Shown here: positions 23,587-26,280 of the stretch, in pieces
Numbering within the stretch: position 1 is the stretch's first letter
Layout: every line of letters begins with the position of its first letter
Assembly: GCA_049509675.1 (NCBI GenBank)
Contig: JBEKZQ010000075.1
Span: 1 to 26,280, forward strand
From: JBEKZQ01 sp049509675
GTDB lineage: Bacteria > Planctomycetota > Planctomycetia > Pirellulales > Thermoguttaceae
DNA length: 26,280 nucleotides
Direction of reading: 5' to 3'
Position numbers and translations under genes: made by a program
Notes under the pieces: generated by a model
What the model was told of the DNA's origin: nothing
Seen by the model: only the letters and a program-made list of their open reading frames with translations
Databases searched by the model: none

Positions 23587-24825
23587 ATGATGCAACCGAC
23601 CCCCAAAGGTTTGCGCCTGCACATCGGCCTGTTCGGCCGCCGCAACGCCGGTAAATCGTCGCTCCTGAATGCGCTCACGCGGCAGGAGGTCTCGATCGTT
23701 TCCGAAGTTGCCGGCACGACGACCGACCCGGTCGAGAAGCCGATGGAACTGCTGCCGCTGGGACCGGTGCTGTTCATCGATACGGCCGGGATCGACGACG
23801 CAGGCGCCCTGGGCGAAAAGCGCGTGCAAAAGACCCGGCAGGTGCTGGATCGCACCGACCTGGGCCTGCTGGTGGTCGACGCCGGCCGCTGGAGCACATT
23901 CGAGGAGGCGATCCTCGACGAGCTCGGCAACCGCCACGTGCCGGTCATCGTGGTCTTCAACAAGTCGGACCTGTCCAGCCCGCCGGCCGAGTTGAGCCAG
24001 CGCTTGACGGCAGCGGGCACGACCTGTCTATGCACGGTGGCCAACGCGGGTGGCGGCATCGCGGAGCTGCGCGCGGCGCTCATTCAGGCGGCGCCGGAGG
24101 AGTTCTTGCGGCCGCCGCGCATTGTCGCCGACCTCGTGCCACCCGGCGAGATGGCGGTGCTCGTCCTTCCCATCGACTTGGAGGCCCCCAAGGGCCGGCT
24201 GATCGTGCCGCAAGTGCAAACCATCCGCGACCTGCTGGACGGCGATGCCTATTGCCTGGTGGTCAAGGAGCGCGAACTGCGCGACGCGCTGGAGCGGCTC
24301 CGGCGGCCGCCGGCCCTGGTCGTGACCGATTCCCAGGCGTTCTTGAAGGTCGCCGGCGACACGCCGCCGGGTGTCAAAATGACCTCGTTCTCCATCCTCT
24401 TCGCCCGGCAAAAAGGCGACCTGGCCCAGTTCGTCCGCGGGGCCATGGCGATCGACCGGCTCGCGCCCGGCGATCGCGTGCTGATCGCCGAGGCCTGCAC
24501 GCACCATCCCATCGGCGACGACATCGGGCGGGTGAAGATCCCGCGCTGGCTGGAGCAATACGTGGGCGGCCGGCTGGAGATCGCCATGACGGCCGGCCAC
24601 GATTTCCCCGACGACCTGGGCCGATACCGGCTGGTCGTTCATTGCGGGGCCTGCATGTGGAACCGCCGCGAGGTGCTCTCGCGCATGTGGCGCTGCCGCC
24701 AGGCCGGCGTGCCGATGTGCAACTACGGCATGACCATCGCCTACACGCTGGGGATCTTCGACCGCGCCTTGGAGCCGTTCCCCGACGCGCTGGAGACCTA
24801 CCGCAGCCTAGCGGCGAAATCCTGA
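23587..24825 (+). CDS. hydF: [FeFe]-hydrogenase maturation GTPase HydF
   Basis: The 412-residue protein is HydF, the scaffold on which the 2Fe subcluster is assembled before transfer to apo-HydA. The N-terminal GTPase domain has GRRNAGKSS (17-25), GTTTDPVEKP, DTAG and NKSD. The dimerisation domain follows and the C-terminal [4Fe-4S] motif is C-x-H-x45-H-C-x2-C: EACTHHPIGDDIG and VVHCGACMWN. All ligands are there, so it should be functional. The start is ATG 23587 or the next ATG at 23590; no ribosome binding site is apparent because the repeat abuts it. It lies 127 bases after aspA. Its stop codon is formed by a heptamer unit shared with the ackA end. Confidence 0.96.
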   Translation: MMQPTPKGLRLHIGLFGRRNAGKSSLLNALTRQEVSIVSEVAGTTTDPVEKPMELLPLGPVLFIDTAGIDDAGALGEKRVQKTRQVLDRTDLGLLVVDAGRWSTFEEAILDELGNRHVPVIVVFNKSDLSSPPAELSQRLTAAGTTCLCTVANAGGGIAELRAALIQAAPEEFLRPPRIVADLVPPGEMAVLVLPIDLEAPKGRLIVPQVQTIRDLLDGDAYCLVVKERELRDALERLRRPPALVVTDSQAFLKVAGDTPPGVKMTSFSILFARQKGDLAQFVRGAMAIDRLAPGDRVLIAEACTHHPIGDDIGRVKIPRWLEQYVGGRLEIAMTAGHDFPDDLGRYRLVVHCGACMWNRREVLSRMWRCRQAGVPMCNYGMTIAYTLGIFDRALEPFPDALETYRSLAAKS

Positions 24826-24850
24826 CCCCTCGACCCTCGACTCTCAACTC
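24823..24850. repeat. TCGACTC heptamer repeat joining two convergent genes
   Basis: Four 7-base units, TGACCCC, TCGACCC, TCGACTC and TCAACTC, span the 18-base gap between hydF and ackA. The first unit holds the hydF stop codon (TGA, 24823) and the last holds the ackA stop codon (TGA on the reverse strand, 24846-24844). Confidence 0.75.
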
Positions 24851-26052
24851 CGCCGGCCCGTCTTCTGGGCTTCGCGGGCGATCATCAACTCTTCGCGGGT
24901 GTGGATCACGAGGATTCGCGCGGGCGAGTCGGCCGTCGCGATATCGCTGTCGGGGCGATTGGCCGCATTCCGCGCGGAATCCAATCGCAGCCCCAGGCAC
25001 TCCAGCCCTTGGCAGGCCAGGGCCCGAAGGGTGGGCGAGTTCTCGCCCACGCGGTCGGTGAAGGCCAGCACGTCGACTCCGCCCATGCTGACCGCCAGGG
25101 CCCCCACGGCCGCACGGACGCGGTCGGCGAACATTTCCACCGCCAGGCGGGAGCGGCAGTGGCCCTGCTGGGCCGCGCGCTCGAGTTCGGAGAAGTCGGG
25201 CGACAGGCCGGAAACGCCCCACAGGCCGGAGCCGTGATTCAGGGCCGCGTCCAGATCGTCGGCGTTCAGGCCATGCCGTCGCTGGACATGGATCAAGATG
25301 CCGGGATCGAGGGAGCCGGGCCGAGTACCCATCATCAGGCCGTCTAAGGGGGTGAAGCCCATGGTCATGGCGACGGCGGCGCCGCCCTGGATTGCCGCCG
25401 CCGAGCAGCCGCCGCCCAGGTGGCAATTGACGATCCGCAGCCCGGCCGGATCGCGGCGGAGGATCTCGGCCGCCCGGGCGGCACAGTAGCGGTGGCTAAT
25501 GCCGTGGAAACCGAAGCGGCGCACGCCCCAATCGGCATACCATGCGTAGGGCAAGGGGTAAACGTGTGCCCGGGGCGGCAGATGCGCAAAGAAGGCCGTG
25601 TCGAACACCGCCACTTGTCGTGCCTGCGGCAGTGCGGCCTCCGCCGCGCAGATGGTCGCCAACGCCGGCGGATTGTGCAAAGGGGCCAGTTCGGACCAGC
25701 GGGCGATGCTCTGCTTCACCGCATCGTCGATCAGCACGCTTTCGGGAAACTCGGCTCCGCCGTGAACGACGCGGTGTCCTACGACCTGGATGGCGGAGAG
25801 CGTGTGCGCACCGTCGGGGTGCGCTTCCGCCAACGCTTCCATCGCCGTGCGCACGGCCGCCGCGTCGTCGGGCACGTCGACCGTGCGGCTTTGCGCCGCC
25901 ATCTCCTCCGAGGTGCGCCATGCCAGCAGCGCATGATGCCGATCGCCGCCGGCCCAATCGATCGACCCGGACGCCAACAGCGCGCAGGCCGGATCGCTGA
26001 AGAGGCCGAATTTCAGACTACTGGAGCCGGCATTGAAAACCAGGATGCTCAT
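24844..26052 (-). CDS. ackA: Acetate kinase
   Basis: This 402-residue enzyme makes ATP and acetate from acetyl phosphate and ADP. Signatures are the phosphate-binding opening MSILVFNAGSSSLKF, VGHRVVHGG, the catalytic Asp region VAVFDTAFF, GFHGISHRY, GFTPLDGLMMGTRPG and FTDRVGENS, with EELMIAREA near the end. The usual HLGNGAS reads HLGGGCS here, and FTAGIGENS reads FTDRVGENS; both are divergent but conservative in position. Start at ATG 26052 fits the family better than TTG 26073. It converges with hydF, suggesting a separate promoter, but its role fits hydrogen-producing fermentation. No phosphotransacetylase gene is in the window. A stretch of heptamers lies upstream. Confidence 0.95.
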   Translation of the reverse strand: MSILVFNAGSSSLKFGLFSDPACALLASGSIDWAGGDRHHALLAWRTSEEMAAQSRTVDVPDDAAAVRTAMEALAEAHPDGAHTLSAIQVVGHRVVHGGAEFPESVLIDDAVKQSIARWSELAPLHNPPALATICAAEAALPQARQVAVFDTAFFAHLPPRAHVYPLPYAWYADWGVRRFGFHGISHRYCAARAAEILRRDPAGLRIVNCHLGGGCSAAAIQGGAAVAMTMGFTPLDGLMMGTRPGSLDPGILIHVQRRHGLNADDLDAALNHGSGLWGVSGLSPDFSELERAAQQGHCRSRLAVEMFADRVRAAVGALAVSMGGVDVLAFTDRVGENSPTLRALACQGLECLGLRLDSARNAANRPDSDIATADSPARILVIHTREELMIAREAQKTGRRS

Positions 26053-26071
26053 GGAAGAAGACGCACCGGTC

Positions 26072-26127
26072 AAATCTCAGATCTGAAATCCCAAATCTCA
26101 GATTTTGAAAACTGAAAACTGAAAACT
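26072..26127. repeat. Heptamer tandem array upstream of ackA
   Basis: Eight successive 7-base units occupy this stretch: AAATCTC, AGATCTG, AAATCCC, AAATCTC, AGATTTT and then three exact copies of GAAAACT. The periodicity continues to the stop codon of the next gene (GAATCAG, 26128-26134). It fills almost the whole gap between ackA and the DinB-like gene. Confidence 0.75.
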
Positions 26128-26130
26128 GAA

Positions 26131-26280
26131 TCAGAACAACGGCTTCCGGCCGAGCTTGCGGCGGATCGGCACGAGTTGGCCCGAGTGCATGAGCCAGTGC
26201 CCGCCCAACATCGTGAGCGCGGCCCCCACGGTGGGCGCATATTCCCGCATCGCTTCTGGTCCGGGCGCGTCGAGCCGGTC
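26131..26280 (-). CDS. DinB-like protein, 5' end cut off by the window
   Basis: Only the last 49 codons and the stop codon (26133-26131) are present. The end of the protein, HWLMHSGQLVPIRRKLGRKP, is typical of the DinB/YfiT four-helix family, with its conserved histidine pair (HWLMH) that helps bind a metal, and a C-terminal LF. DinB-family members are often metal-dependent thiol transferases or DNA-damage inducible proteins; the specific role is unknown. It is on the same strand as ackA, 78 bases upstream, and could share a transcript. Confidence 0.7.
   Translation of the reverse strand, partial: DRLDAPGPEAMREYAPTVGAALTMLGGHWLMHSGQLVPIRRKLGRKPLF

Overview
The window looks like a chromosomal segment of a GC-rich planctomycete, probably close to the Pirellulales. 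Pointers are a secreted family and a BBP7-type outer-membrane barrel typical of that phylum, an ExeA-like ATPase, small palindromic repeats of a kind common in these genomes, and loosely packed genes on both strands. No rRNA, tRNA, CRISPR array or complete insertion sequence was recognised.

Layout: 1-751 has no convincing gene but carries a promoter-like pair and three copies of a CGTGCAA box ahead of a FlgM-like anti-sigma factor (752-1030). A Fur-family regulator follows (1222-1713). From about 1.75 to 5.15 kb the sequence is less GC-rich and looks acquired: a 48-residue reverse-strand ORF, a possible gene remnant, then a tight three-gene set (P-loop ATPase, STAND-like protein without a Walker A motif, small protein with an RYD...HPxFHLH motif). 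The set is a candidate undescribed conflict or defence module. Core genes resume with rpmG (L33) and recJ, then envelope genes (secreted protein, small membrane protein, LRR protein, BBP7-like barrel).

The nitrogen pair amt-glnK comes next (11.6-13.5 kb), then malQ, a DUF1611 protein, an ExeA-like ATPase, rsmE and gap. The right end is a metabolic unit: hydE, hydG, aspartate ammonia-lyase and hydF, three of them overlapping, encode the complete [FeFe]-hydrogenase maturation set; ackA converges on hydF. With gap and malQ this suggests glycolytic, acetate- and H2-producing metabolism under anoxia. The hydrogenase itself is not in the window. A partial DinB-like gene runs off the right edge.

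Two repeat classes recur between genes: a roughly 100-bp palindromic element found upstream of both the Fur gene and hydF, and degenerate heptanucleotide tandem repeats at five separate boundaries, one of which supplies the stop codons of both hydF and ackA.
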